Assembly: GCA_041918175.1 (NCBI GenBank)
Contig: JAYRWE010000073.1
Span: forward strand, 1-64,000
Direction: 5' to 3'
Source of the DNA: JABWAN01 sp041918175
GTDB taxonomy: Bacteria; Zhuqueibacterota; Zhuqueibacteria; Zhuqueibacterales; Zhuqueibacteraceae
DNA: 64,000 bases
Shown: piece by piece, positions 8,264 to 16,768 of the stretch
Layout: the number at the start of each line of letters is the position of its first letter
Numbering within the stretch: the first letter of the stretch is position 1
Translations under genes and position numbers: made by a program
Notes under the pieces: generated by a model
The model's input: the letters and a program-made list of their open reading frames with translations, nothing else
The model's database searches: none
What the model was told of the DNA's origin: nothing

Positions 8264-8965
8264 ATGTCCGATGAAAAGAAAAGCAAAGACCTTCTTGTCT
8301 TCATCACGCGCCGCGAGGGTAATTGCGGCGAGTGCGGTGATGATCTGCCGCATGGCCGCTGGATTACTTTGGAAAAAGAAAAAGGCGCGCTCTGCCTCTC
8401 GTGCGCGGATTTGGATCATCTGCTCTATTTGCCCGCGGGCGACGCCGCGCTCACTCGGCGCGCAACGAAGTATTCGCAACTGCACGCGAAGGTTTTGGAA
8501 TGGAGCCGCACGCGCAAACAATATGAGCGCCAAGGCGTCTTGGTCGAAGCTGAGGCGCTCGAAAAGGCCGAGGCCGAATGTTTGGCCGATGAAGAAGTGC
8601 GCAAACGCCGCCGCGAGCGTGAGGCCGTGCGGCGCGAAGAACGCGACGAAGAATTTGTTTATGCTTTTGGCGAACACATTCTGCGGCTCTTTCCTAAATG
8701 CCCGGCCGCGATTGCGGATCAAATCGCGGAGCACGCGTGCCTGAAACACAGCGGCCGCGTGGGCCGCAGCGCCGCGGCGAAAGAATTTGAGGAGAACGCG
8801 ATTTATCTCGCCGTGCGTGCGCACGTGCGGCATGCGCGCACAAATTATGACGAGCTTTTACTGCGCGGACACGACCGCGGCGAGGCGCGTGCAGTTGTGG
8901 CGGAAAAGGTTGAAGCCGTGCTGGCGCAGTGGCGCGGGGAAGAGAAGATCGAAGAGAGAGGATAG
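8264..8965 (+). CDS. DUF2293 domain-containing protein
   Basis: A 233-residue protein of unknown function. The N-terminal part has a small Cys-rich region (NCGECGDDLPHGRWITLEKE, then LCLSC), a likely zinc ribbon with CxxC and CxxC. The middle is a highly charged, Arg/Glu-rich helix that probably forms a coiled coil. The C-terminal part (HSGRVGRSAAAKEFEENAIY, HVRHARTNYDELLLRGHDR, VEAVLAQWR) matches DUF2293, whose members are often DNA- or RNA-associated but not characterised. ATG 8264 was preferred over an upstream frame because GAGGTG precedes it. Confidence 0.75.
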   Translation: MSDEKKSKDLLVFITRREGNCGECGDDLPHGRWITLEKEKGALCLSCADLDHLLYLPAGDAALTRRATKYSQLHAKVLEWSRTRKQYERQGVLVEAEALEKAEAECLADEEVRKRRREREAVRREERDEEFVYAFGEHILRLFPKCPAAIADQIAEHACLKHSGRVGRSAAAKEFEENAIYLAVRAHVRHARTNYDELLLRGHDRGEARAVVAEKVEAVLAQWRGEEKIEERG

Positions 8966-9109
8966 ATGATCGTAGAGTGTGTCGAGGCGCTTGGGGAGCG
9001 ACCCGCGCAAGACAGCGATTGCGCGCGAGCGGCAAAAGCAATATATTGCTTTTGTTTGAAGAGAAATCCCTTGCGCCCAAAATTGATAACTGCGATTGCA
9101 CGGAATGTT

Positions 9110-9382
9110 ATGATGAAATTAGACAAAGAACTTTATCGCAAAGCCTACGCGTTGCACCAACAATCGAGCGAGGCCAAGCTGGTTGAACGCGCCCGTTTAC
9201 ATCAAGAGCTATCCCCGGCCGAAGCGTTCAAACAATACGCCGATCTGATGGCGCTGGTTTGGCGGCTTTGCCCGGAGCCGAGCGCATGGCAACGAGAAGA
9301 GAAATTGGAAAGCTTGGATCGTTATTACTCTGCGGTCCAACGATTGGAAGCATGGAGGCGCAGTCGTGGAAAAGCGGCTTGA
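9110..9382 (+). CDS. Small helical protein upstream of a nucleotidyltransferase
   Basis: A 90-residue predicted helical protein (MMKLDKELYRKAYALHQQSS, then EAFKQYADLMALVWRLCPEP, EKLESLDRYYSAVQRLEAWR). I do not recognise the family. Its last 17 bases overlap the next gene, which starts at GTG 9366, so the two are translationally coupled. The arrangement, a short helical protein followed by a MNT/AbiEii-like nucleotidyltransferase, resembles two-gene toxin-antitoxin modules in which the first gene is the partner. The frame is open back to 8966, but that part overlaps nothing conserved. Confidence 0.6.
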   Translation: MMKLDKELYRKAYALHQQSSEAKLVERARLHQELSPAEAFKQYADLMALVWRLCPEPSAWQREEKLESLDRYYSAVQRLEAWRRSRGKAA

Positions 9383-9938
9383 AGGGCCTCTGCAGAAAGC
9401 CATCGGCTTTTTAGATGAACAAGGCTATCGTTACGCCGTCATTGACGGTGTTGCCGTAGCGCAATGGGGATTTCCCCGCGCCACCAATGACGTTGACCTC
9501 AAAGTTCTCGTTCCCAATACGGATTATGCCGGTGTGCGAGCCGCACTCTTGCGCCGGTTTCCCGAACGCGCCCGCACCAAGGCTCCCGAAAATCCATTGA
9601 TTGTCGCCGTCACGATTGATAAAGTCATCGTGGATTTTTTGCTGACCTTGCCCGGCTATGAAGAGGAAATTATCGATCGCGCGGTTCGCCGCGATTTGGG
9701 CGGAATCTCGGCCTATGTCTGTTCGCTTGAGGATTTGATCATCCAAAAGGTCGTTGCCGATCGTGAAAAAGATTGGCTGGATTTAGAAGCCTTGTTGCTG
9801 GAACAGTATGACAAACTCGACGAAGCATTCGTCGAAGACTGGCTCGCGCAGTTCGCTGAAGCGCTAGAGAAGCCGGAGATTTTGACGAAGTATCGGCGGC
9901 TGCTTGAGAAAATCAAGCAGAGGAAAGCAATGGATTGA
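9366..9938 (+). CDS. MNT/AbiEii-like nucleotidyltransferase domain protein
   Basis: A 190-residue protein with a nucleotidyltransferase fold. YAVIDGVAVAQWGFPRATND is followed by VDL, corresponding to the Gx(A)...G..R.T.D(V/I)DL signature, with the metal-binding Asp pair in TNDVDL. KVIVDFLLTLPGY supplies the third acidic strand and VCSLEDLIIQKVVADREKDW the typical following helix. The usual second glycine of the GG motif is Asp-Gly here (IDGVAVAQ). Relatives include AbiEii/DUF6036 toxins that modify tRNA or other RNA. It overlaps the upstream 90-residue gene, suggesting a paired module. Substrate is unknown. Confidence 0.75.
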   Translation: MEKRLEGPLQKAIGFLDEQGYRYAVIDGVAVAQWGFPRATNDVDLKVLVPNTDYAGVRAALLRRFPERARTKAPENPLIVAVTIDKVIVDFLLTLPGYEEEIIDRAVRRDLGGISAYVCSLEDLIIQKVVADREKDWLDLEALLLEQYDKLDEAFVEDWLAQFAEALEKPEILTKYRRLLEKIKQRKAMD

Positions 9939-9950
9939 TCATCAAACCGC

Positions 9951-10031
9951 GTAGCCCCGGCCCCTTGTGGGCCGCTGTTTGAATCCGTCAACTCAATCTC
10001 GCCACATTGCCCTACAAGTGGGCAGGACTAT
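9951..10031. repeat. REPIN-like element upstream of mod
   Basis: GTAGCCCCGGCCCCTTGTGG starts at 9951. An inverted, degenerate partner (CCTACAAGTGGGCAGGACTA) ends at about 10031. Read on the other strand the partner is ATAGTCCTGCCCACTTGTAG, matching the first unit's layout GTAG-cc-CCC(C/A)CTTGTggG. A related element sits at 12080-12154 on the other side of the methyltransferase gene. Confidence 0.7.
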
Positions 10032-10046
10032 AAAAACGGAAAGCAC

Positions 10047-12083
10047 ATGACCGAGCTGATCTGGGAAGGCAAGTACAAAGACGGCAGGAAGACGTCACCC
10101 GTGCGCATTGCGCTGCCGTTTCAAACTATTGAAACCGTAAACGAAAGCGCCGCGGATCGCGTGCGCAATTTGGATTTGTTCGCCGGCGGCCGCGAGACGG
10201 ATTGGCGCAACCGTTTGATTTGGGGCGATAAAAAATACGTGCTCCCTTCTCTCCTGCCCGAGTTTGCCGGCAAAGTCAATCTCATCTATATCGACCCGCC
10301 GTTCGACACCGGCGCGGATTTTTCTTTCACCGCCACGATCCCCGATCATCCCGATACCGAGGAAGACGAAACCACTTCGTTCGTGAAGCAGCCTTCGATC
10401 ATCGAACAAAAAGCGTATCGCGACACGTGGGGACGCGGGCTGGATTCGTACTTGCAATGGTTTTATGAGACCGCAGTGCTCCTGCGCGATTTGCTCGCGG
10501 AGGATGGGAGTATTTATGTGCATTGTGATTGGCGTATGAATGCGCAAATCCGTTTGGTATTAAATGAAGTCTTCGGCCCTGACAGCTTTGTAAATGAGAT
10601 TGTTTGGAAACGACGTACTGGAATCCTTAACCAGTCTCGTAAGTTGGGTTCATCGACTGACACGATTTTTTTATTATCGAAAAATGCGGAGCAGTATACC
10701 TTCAATCAACAATTCATCGCCTATTCAGATGACGATCCTTATATCAAAACCAAGTTTGTTTACAAAGATGAGAATGGTCGTCGTTATCGTCTTCATGCAA
10801 TTACTAGCCCGTCTCTCAGCCCTAGCTTGATCTACGAATATAAAGGTTATAAACCCCCGGCTAACGGATGGTCGTTTTCACGAGAGACCATGGAAGATTG
10901 GGATCGGAGAGGGCTTTTGTATTTTCCTGAAGACAAGAGCCAACGCATTCAGCGTAAACAGTTTCTTGATGAAACAAGCGGCAAGCCTGTGCAAAGTCTT
11001 TGGGATGACATTCGCCCTATCAATTCGCAGGCGATAGAAGACACAAAGTACCCAACACAAAAACCGACTCAATTACTCGAGCGGATTATTAATACATCTT
11101 CCAACGAAGGCGACCTCGTGCTCGATTGCTTCTGCGGCAGCGGCACGACCGCGGCGGTGGCGGAGAAACTCAATCGCAAATGGATCACCTGCGATCTCGG
11201 CCGTTTTGCCATACACACGACGCGCAAAAGATTGCTCGCCATTCCGCACGTCAAGCCGTTCGTGGTGCAAAACCTCGGCAAGTATGAACGCCAAGCGTGG
11301 CAGGCCGCAGAGTTTCCCAGCCAGAATCAGGCCGAAGACCAGCGCGAGCGGGAGGTGCGCTATCGCAAATTCATTCTCGAACTGTATCATGCCGAGCCGG
11401 TGAGCGGCCACACGTGGCTGCACGGTTTGAAGAGCGGTCGCATGGTACACGTCGCCGCAGTGGATGCGCCGGTCACGCTCTCGGACGTGAAAGCCATGGC
11501 CGCGGAAATTTGGCGCGCCATCGGCGGTGGAAACGTTGCACGCAGTAGAGACGTTCCGGCGGAACGTCTCTACCCTACCGAGGCCGGCATCGACGTGCTC
11601 GGTTGGGAATTTGCGTTCGAGCTGAACGAACTGGCGCGGCAAATAGCGGCTGAGGCCCGAGTGGACGTTCGCTTCAAGAAGATTCCGTACACAGTTTTGG
11701 AAAAACGCGCAGTCGAACAAGGCGATATTCAATTTTTCGAATTGGCAGCATTAGCCGTCGATCTCAAAACGCTGAAGAAAGCGAACAACACGGTAGTCAA
11801 ACTGAAACTCAAAGACTTCATCCCCCCGCACGACGACGTGCCGCAAGACGTACACAAAGCCATCACGCACTGGAGCCAATGGATCGATTATTGGGCCGTG
11901 GATTGGAACTATCAAGGCGACACGTTCCATAACGAATGGCAAACCTTCCGCACGCGCAAAGGCAACGACTTCGTGTTGGAGACTTCACACGTATATGAGA
12001 AGCCCGGCGCGTACAATATCGTCGTGAAGGTGATTGACATTTTGGGGAATGACACGACGAAGACGGTGCAAATAGAATTGTAG
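10047..12083 (+). CDS. Type III-like (beta-class) DNA methyltransferase, Mod
   Basis: A 678-residue site-specific adenine/cytosine-N4 DNA methyltransferase. Motif order is beta class: the catalytic IYIDPPFDTGADFSF (DPPF, residues about 80-88) comes first, then the target-recognition region. The SAM motif is LDCFCGSGTTAAVAEKLNRK near residue 360. The C-terminal half (EFAFELNELARQIA, DVPQDVHKAITHWSQWIDYW) is typical of Mod proteins paired with Res helicases. A perfect 29-bp palindrome is inserted in frame near residue 505, and codons 160-355 differ in composition from the flanks. The stop codon TAG is the first part of a downstream REP unit. It is followed by the Res gene at 12180. Confidence 0.9.
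   Translation: MTELIWEGKYKDGRKTSPVRIALPFQTIETVNESAADRVRNLDLFAGGRETDWRNRLIWGDKKYVLPSLLPEFAGKVNLIYIDPPFDTGADFSFTATIPDHPDTEEDETTSFVKQPSIIEQKAYRDTWGRGLDSYLQWFYETAVLLRDLLAEDGSIYVHCDWRMNAQIRLVLNEVFGPDSFVNEIVWKRRTGILNQSRKLGSSTDTIFLLSKNAEQYTFNQQFIAYSDDDPYIKTKFVYKDENGRRYRLHAITSPSLSPSLIYEYKGYKPPANGWSFSRETMEDWDRRGLLYFPEDKSQRIQRKQFLDETSGKPVQSLWDDIRPINSQAIEDTKYPTQKPTQLLERIINTSSNEGDLVLDCFCGSGTTAAVAEKLNRKWITCDLGRFAIHTTRKRLLAIPHVKPFVVQNLGKYERQAWQAAEFPSQNQAEDQREREVRYRKFILELYHAEPVSGHTWLHGLKSGRMVHVAAVDAPVTLSDVKAMAAEIWRAIGGGNVARSRDVPAERLYPTEAGIDVLGWEFAFELNELARQIAAEARVDVRFKKIPYTVLEKRAVEQGDIQFFELAALAVDLKTLKKANNTVVKLKLKDFIPPHDDVPQDVHKAITHWSQWIDYWAVDWNYQGDTFHNEWQTFRTRKGNDFVLETSHVYEKPGAYNIVVKVIDILGNDTTKTVQIEL
11545..11573. 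repeat. Palindrome inside the mod coding region
   Basis: GTAGAGACGTTCC, three bases (GGC), then GGAACGTCTCTAC: a perfect palindrome with 13-bp arms. It lies in frame in mod and encodes part of ARSRDVPAERLYPTE, between the otherwise contiguous-looking segments IGGGN and EAGIDVLGWEF. It has the look of an intergenic REP element that landed in a coding sequence without breaking the frame. Confidence 0.8.
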
Positions 12084-12154
12084 CCCCGCCCCCCTTGTGG
12101 GGCGCTACCGCGAGAACAATCGTAAGATCATCCGCCCACAAGGGGCGTGGACTA
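12080..12154. repeat. REPIN-like element between mod and res
   Basis: GTAGCCCCGCCCCCCTTGTG begins at 12080, with GGGCGCTAC completing a hairpin to 12108. An inverted partner, CCGCCCACAAGGGGCGTGGA, ends at about 12154. Bases 12081-12083 (TAG) of the first unit are the stop codon of mod. The element may influence mod-res transcript processing. Confidence 0.75.
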
Positions 12155-12179
12155 CCGGAAATAATTTGAGGAAACCACC

Positions 12180-14741
12180 ATGCCTCGCCGAAAGAAGGAC
12201 TCGAATCCCGAACAAAAAGATTTGCTTAATGTCGCGGTGCAACTGCGCACTGCGGCGTGTGTGCCTGCGTTGCGCGAGGCTGTGCCGCAATGGCGCGCGC
12301 AAAACTATAAAGGCGCAACCGAAACCACGCGGCTCTTGCTCAATCACTGGTTCGAGCGCGATCATCGCGGTTTCAACGGGCGAACGTTTAGGTATCATGA
12401 CTTCCAACGCGAGGCGATTGAAACGCTGATCTATGTTTGGGAAATTGCGCGCGTGCGCAGCCGCACCGCGTTGCTGGAAAATTACACGCAAAGTTTGGAA
12501 GGCGTGCGCTTGCCGCCGTATGATGCGTTTAGCCGCTACGCCATCAAAATGGCTACGGGCAGCGGCAAAACCAAAGTCATGTCGCTCGCGATTGTGTGGC
12601 AATTCATGAATGCGGTACGCGAGGCGGAGGAGATCGCGAAAGATTATGCGCGCACGTTCTTGGTGATTGCGCCAAACGTGATTGTGTACGAACGCTTGAA
12701 AACGGATTTCGAAGGCAGCCGCATTTTTCGCGTCGATCCGCTCATTCCCAAGCCGTTGGAGATCTTTTGGGATTTCGATTGCGTGCTGCGCGGCGCAGGC
12801 GAGCGGGCGCACAGCGAGGGCATGCTTTTTCTCACGAACATTCAACAATTTTACGAACGGCCGAGCCGCAACAGCGACGAGGAGCCGAGTGAAATAACGG
12901 AAATGCTCGGTCGCAAACCGCCGACGCAGAAATTGGAGATCACGGATTTTAGCGAGCGCATCGCCAAGCGCAGCGGGCATGTGCTCGTGATCAACGACGA
13001 GGCGCATCACACGCACGAAGAAGACAACGAGTGGAATCAAGTCATTCGCCGCTTGCACGAAAAGACGCCGCTCACGGCGCAGCTCGATTTCTCCGCGACG
13101 CCGCGCTTTCAAAAAGGCGCCATCTTTCCGTGGACGATCTTTGATTATCCGCTCAAGCAAGCCATCATCGACCGCGTGGTCAAGCGGCCGATGAAAGGCG
13201 TGGCGAAAATTTCGGAATCGAAATCCACGATTGCGAGTGTGCGCTATAAAGCCTATCTCACTGCCGGCGTCGAACGCTGGAAAGAGTATCGCGATTTGCT
13301 CCTGCCGTTGAAGAAGAAGCCCGTCTTGTTCGTGATGTTGAGTGACACCGCAGAGGCCGAAGACATCGGCCATTGGCTGCGCGATAAATATCCCGCGGAG
13401 TTTGGCGGCGAGAAGACGCTCATCATTCACACCAACAAAACCGGCGAGATTACCAAACCCGATTTGGACAAGGCCCGCAAAGCCGCGCGCGAAGTGGATG
13501 ATGAAACCAATCCCATCAACGCAATCGTGAGCGTGCTCATGTTGCGCGAAGGCTGGGACGTGCAGAACGTCACGGTGGTAGTGGGCTTGCGGCCTTACAG
13601 CGCGAAGGCGAACATTCTGCCTGAACAGACCATTGGCCGCGGCTTGCGTTTGATGTTTCGCGGCGCGAACTCCGGCTACGACGAGCGCGTGGACATCATC
13701 GGCAACAAGGCCTTCCTTGAGTTTGTCGATGATTTAGAGAAGCTTGAAGACTTGACGTTGGACACGTTCGAGCTTGGCAAAGAGAAGCCGCGCATTCTCA
13801 GCATCATGCCGGTGGCGGAAAAGAAGGAGTTCGACATTGCCGTTCCGCAACTTGATCCGGTGCTCGTGCGCAAGAAAAGTTTGTCGGAAGAAATTGCTGC
13901 GCTCGACGTGATGCAATTCGATTGCGCGGTTTTGCCGATGAAAGAAGGCGACGCCGCAGAGCAGAGCTTCCGCTTCGAAGGCTACGACATTCTCTCTCTG
14001 AAGAAGATTCTTGAGCGCGAATACCGTATCCGCGAGCACCAAACCGCGCAGGAAGTGATCGGCTATTATGCGCGCATCATCGCTAAAGAAGTGAAGCTGC
14101 CCTCGCAATTCGCCGCGCTCGCGCCGAAGGTGCGCGAGTTTTTCGAGCGCAAAGCTTTCGGCAAAATTGTGAACGTGGAGGAGGCCGCGGTGATTCAAGC
14201 CATGAACTCCAACGTGGCGCAATACGTTTGCGTGCAGACTTTCAAGAAAGCTTTGTTGGATAAAACCATTGCCGAGCAGGAGCCGGTACTTCACACTACG
14301 GCGCGCCCGCTATCATCGATGGAGCTGATGCCGTGGTCGCGCAAAGTTTATGAAGCCCGCAAATGCGTTTTGAATCTCACGCCCTGCGGCAACGATTTCG
14401 AAAAGGCTTTCGCGAAATTTCTCGACCACGCCGAGGACGTGAAAGCCTTTAGCAAACTGCCGGAGCGTTTCGGCTTTGCCATTGAATATACTGACCCGGC
14501 AATGAATCTACGCTATTACTATCCGGATTTTGTTGCGGTGGATGAGCGTGGCGGGCATTGGCTGCTGGAAACGAAGGGTCAGCAAACGGAGGAAGTTTCC
14601 CACAAAGATCGCGCTGCGGAGCGATGGTGTGAGAACGCGACGCAGCTTGGCGGCGTGGAATGGCGCTACTTGAAAGTCATGCAGAAAAGTTTTGAGGAGC
14701 TCAAGGCGGAGAGCTTTGCCGAGCTTTTGGCGTTGAGATAG
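12180..14741 (+). CDS. Type III-like restriction subunit Res (helicase-nuclease)
   Basis: An 853-residue superfamily-2 ATPase with a C-terminal nuclease, the restriction partner of Mod. Walker A is KMATGSGKTKVMSLAIVWQF (about residue 122). The DEAD-box motif is VLVINDEAHHTHEEDNEW (about 270) and motif III is LDFSATPRF. The SF2 motifs V and VI are REGWDVQNVTVVVGLRPYSA and LPEQTIGRGLRLMF. At the C-terminus, YYYPDFVAVDERGGHWLLET followed by KGQ forms a PD-(D/E)xK nuclease core (Asp about 782, Glu-Thr-Lys about 799). It cleaves DNA together with Mod and ATP in known systems. Ribosome site GGAAACCACC precedes ATG. It appears intact. Confidence 0.9.
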   Translation: MPRRKKDSNPEQKDLLNVAVQLRTAACVPALREAVPQWRAQNYKGATETTRLLLNHWFERDHRGFNGRTFRYHDFQREAIETLIYVWEIARVRSRTALLENYTQSLEGVRLPPYDAFSRYAIKMATGSGKTKVMSLAIVWQFMNAVREAEEIAKDYARTFLVIAPNVIVYERLKTDFEGSRIFRVDPLIPKPLEIFWDFDCVLRGAGERAHSEGMLFLTNIQQFYERPSRNSDEEPSEITEMLGRKPPTQKLEITDFSERIAKRSGHVLVINDEAHHTHEEDNEWNQVIRRLHEKTPLTAQLDFSATPRFQKGAIFPWTIFDYPLKQAIIDRVVKRPMKGVAKISESKSTIASVRYKAYLTAGVERWKEYRDLLLPLKKKPVLFVMLSDTAEAEDIGHWLRDKYPAEFGGEKTLIIHTNKTGEITKPDLDKARKAAREVDDETNPINAIVSVLMLREGWDVQNVTVVVGLRPYSAKANILPEQTIGRGLRLMFRGANSGYDERVDIIGNKAFLEFVDDLEKLEDLTLDTFELGKEKPRILSIMPVAEKKEFDIAVPQLDPVLVRKKSLSEEIAALDVMQFDCAVLPMKEGDAAEQSFRFEGYDILSLKKILEREYRIREHQTAQEVIGYYARIIAKEVKLPSQFAALAPKVREFFERKAFGKIVNVEEAAVIQAMNSNVAQYVCVQTFKKALLDKTIAEQEPVLHTTARPLSSMELMPWSRKVYEARKCVLNLTPCGNDFEKAFAKFLDHAEDVKAFSKLPERFGFAIEYTDPAMNLRYYYPDFVAVDERGGHWLLETKGQQTEEVSHKDRAAERWCENATQLGGVEWRYLKVMQKSFEELKAESFAELLALR

Positions 14742-14763
14742 TTTCGAGAGACTTCTTCAGACA

Positions 14764-14807
14764 AAAGAAAACTCGCGTCGCAGCCATTCGCCTCGCGGGT
14801 TTTCTTT
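14764..14807. terminator. Bidirectional intrinsic terminator
   Basis: AAAGAAAACTCGCG (14764-14777) pairs with CGCGGGTTTTCTTT (14794-14807), with one G-U pair, followed by further T residues. It separates the convergent res and phosphoesterase genes and can work in both directions. Confidence 0.85.
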
Positions 14808-14828
14808 TTTATGGAGCGAAAATACGCG

Positions 14829-16346
14829 CTATTGTAACACCATCACCTTTGCGGTGCGCACGTGCGTGCCGGCTTGAATGCGATAAAAGTATATGCCCGC
14901 GGTGGCGAGCGCACCGCTTTCCTCGCGACCATTCCACTGCAACGTGTGACTCCCGGAACCATAAATTTGCCCATCACTCAAGCGTGCCACGATGCGCCCC
15001 AGCACGTCATAAACACTCGCCGTGACCGGTGCGGGCGAGGTCAACGCAAATGCCAGACGCAACGGTTCGTTAACACTGAGACGATAGGGATTGGGATAGT
15101 GCATGGCAAAATTCGCAGGCGCGGTGTCGTGCTCGACCAATTGTACGTCCGTCGCACCGCTGCCGGTTTTGATCATCGTGAAGTTATCCATACTCTGGCC
15201 GTTGTTTTTGATCCAACTGCCGCGTAGCGTGTCGCCGTTGATATAAATGCTCTCATAACCCGAAACCTTGCCCAACTGAAACGCCATGAGCGCGTGTTTG
15301 TTTTCAATCTCACCGTCTTTCCCGCCTGCGCCCGCCACAACATAAACGGCGCCGGCCTCAAAACCTCTTTTGGGATAATTCGAAAGGCTGTTGTTGAGGA
15401 TTTGATGATTCGCGAGTAAATACGTGCGCTCGGCCACATGCGAATGGCCGTTGAGAATCAAATCTACGCCCTCCGCCTCCAAATTTGGAACAAAGACTTT
15501 TTGAATCTCCTCGTCGTCAGTGTGTGTGCCCGCGCTATACGGCGGTTTATGCCACATTGCAATCAACCAGCGCTGCCCACGCGCCTTGGCCGCTTGCAGA
15601 TCTTGTTTCACCCACGCCATCTGCTTTTCCAAATCCGCGCCGGAGAACAATAACTCATCGTCGAGCGAGAGGAAGTGTGCATTGGCGTAATCAAACGAGT
15701 AGTAGTTTTCGACTTTGTCGGGATTATTTGCCGGCGTTTCAAAAAATTCGAAATAAGCCGCGCCTTGCAACGCTTTAATGTCATGATTACCCAAGGTCGG
15801 CCACCATGCACGATGACTGATGAGATCCTTGTATACCGGAAAATAGTCGCTCAAATAATTCTCACGCTCGCCGCTGCTGTAAATGATATCGCCCAACAAC
15901 AATGCGAAATGATGCCGCGCCTCGTCTTTGAGCATTTGCGCCGCAGTCGCCTTTTGCAAATCCGAACCGTCGCCGAAATCGCCGAATGCCATGAAGCGGA
16001 ACGGCACGCGCGCGCCGGGCCGGGGATGCGTGCGAAAGTAAAACTGCACGCCCGAAGCATACACGTTCGCGCCCGCCACTTCATAGAAGTATTTCGTATT
16101 TGCCGCCAGCCCGGAGATCACGGCCCGATGCACCGTGCCTGTGCCGCCGGCGATTGTGCCCTCCCATTGGCCGATTTGCTTGCCGTAGCGCAGCGTTCCG
16201 CCCTCCGAAGTTTTCGTGTACCAAATCACCACGGCCTGCTTTTCACTTGTGTTTTGCACATATGGTCCAAAATCCAACTGCGCCCACACTCTCGTTGCGA
16301 ATAGCATAGCCCAGAACGTTGCAATCCTTAGCAATCGCGCTTGCAT
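14829..16346 (-). CDS. Secreted purple-acid-phosphatase-like metallophosphoesterase with FlgD-like C-terminus
   Basis: A 505-residue exported phosphoesterase. A signal peptide (LLRIATFWAMLFATRVWAQ) is followed by a fibronectin-like purple acid phosphatase N-terminal domain. The calcineurin-like core has FMAFGDFGDGSD, LLLGDIIYSSGERENY, TLGNHDIK, AMWHKPPYSAGTHTDD and LILNGHSHVAERTY, covering the metal ligands Asp, Asp, Asn-His, His and His. The last 90 residues (YPNPYRLSVNEPLRLAF, then VLGRIVARLSD and TAGIYFYRIQ) form the FlgD-like/type IX sorting module, predicting surface attachment or secretion. AAAGGG precedes the ATG by eight bases. Natural substrate unknown. Confidence 0.88.
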   Translation of the reverse strand: MQARLLRIATFWAMLFATRVWAQLDFGPYVQNTSEKQAVVIWYTKTSEGGTLRYGKQIGQWEGTIAGGTGTVHRAVISGLAANTKYFYEVAGANVYASGVQFYFRTHPRPGARVPFRFMAFGDFGDGSDLQKATAAQMLKDEARHHFALLLGDIIYSSGERENYLSDYFPVYKDLISHRAWWPTLGNHDIKALQGAAYFEFFETPANNPDKVENYYSFDYANAHFLSLDDELLFSGADLEKQMAWVKQDLQAAKARGQRWLIAMWHKPPYSAGTHTDDEEIQKVFVPNLEAEGVDLILNGHSHVAERTYLLANHQILNNSLSNYPKRGFEAGAVYVVAGAGGKDGEIENKHALMAFQLGKVSGYESIYINGDTLRGSWIKNNGQSMDNFTMIKTGSGATDVQLVEHDTAPANFAMHYPNPYRLSVNEPLRLAFALTSPAPVTASVYDVLGRIVARLSDGQIYGSGSHTLQWNGREESGALATAGIYFYRIQAGTHVRTAKVMVLQ

Positions 16347-16703
16347 CAGTACTGCCCTTTCAAAAAAGTTGAGTGATTAACCGACTGTCCCTCCCTGGCT
16401 GCGCAATTTTAAGCAAGGCACATGCCTCGCCTGCAGGTGCGACTCTAGCTGGGTTGGCATTCGTATTTTCAAGCGGAAAACGCGCTTGCAGCATGCGCAA
16501 TGCGCGAATCGGCGATCAGGGTTGGAAAAAATTTTCTTTGAGATTACGGATTTGTCGGGCTTGGGCGTTTTGCCGGGAAGGAGGAAAGCCGCGCCCCGCT
16601 GTTGCTAAGATCGGCGACACTGCCCGAAGTTGCCGGTGTTATAGTGCAACATGGGAACACTCCCACGGGGTTGCAGGATTTTGTTCGACGCCAAAAAAAT
16701 CCT

Positions 16704-16751
16704 TTGCAACTTTGTCGCGTGTGCCGTATTATATCAGTAAATCTTGATATA
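16704..16751 (+). promoter_or_regulatory. Promoter with overlapping operator for the SahR-like regulator operon
   Basis: A sigma-70-type promoter is visible: TTGCAA (16704-16709), a 17-bp spacer, TATTAT (16727-16732). An inverted repeat TATATCA (16730-16736) and TGATATA (16745-16751), with an 8-bp spacer, overlaps the -10 box and the expected start site. An ArsR-type repressor bound there would block transcription. The rest of the gap 16347-16703 shows no recognisable gene, riboswitch or repeat. Confidence 0.65.
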
Positions 16752-16768
16752 GTCATTTACGAAAAAAT

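Noticed and set aside
12105..13430. A 441-codon open frame on the minus strand within the Res gene
   Set aside because: It lies entirely opposite the well-supported Res protein, has no family features, and reflects the GC-skewed codon use of the sense gene. The same holds for long antisense frames at 40779-42143, 59955-61535, 35225-36382 and 709-1857's opposite strand.
16347..16703. Possible SAM or SAH riboswitch upstream of the SahR-like gene and ahcY
   Set aside because: I looked for the conserved cores of these riboswitches and found none. Protein-mediated control by the first gene of the operon explains the arrangement better.
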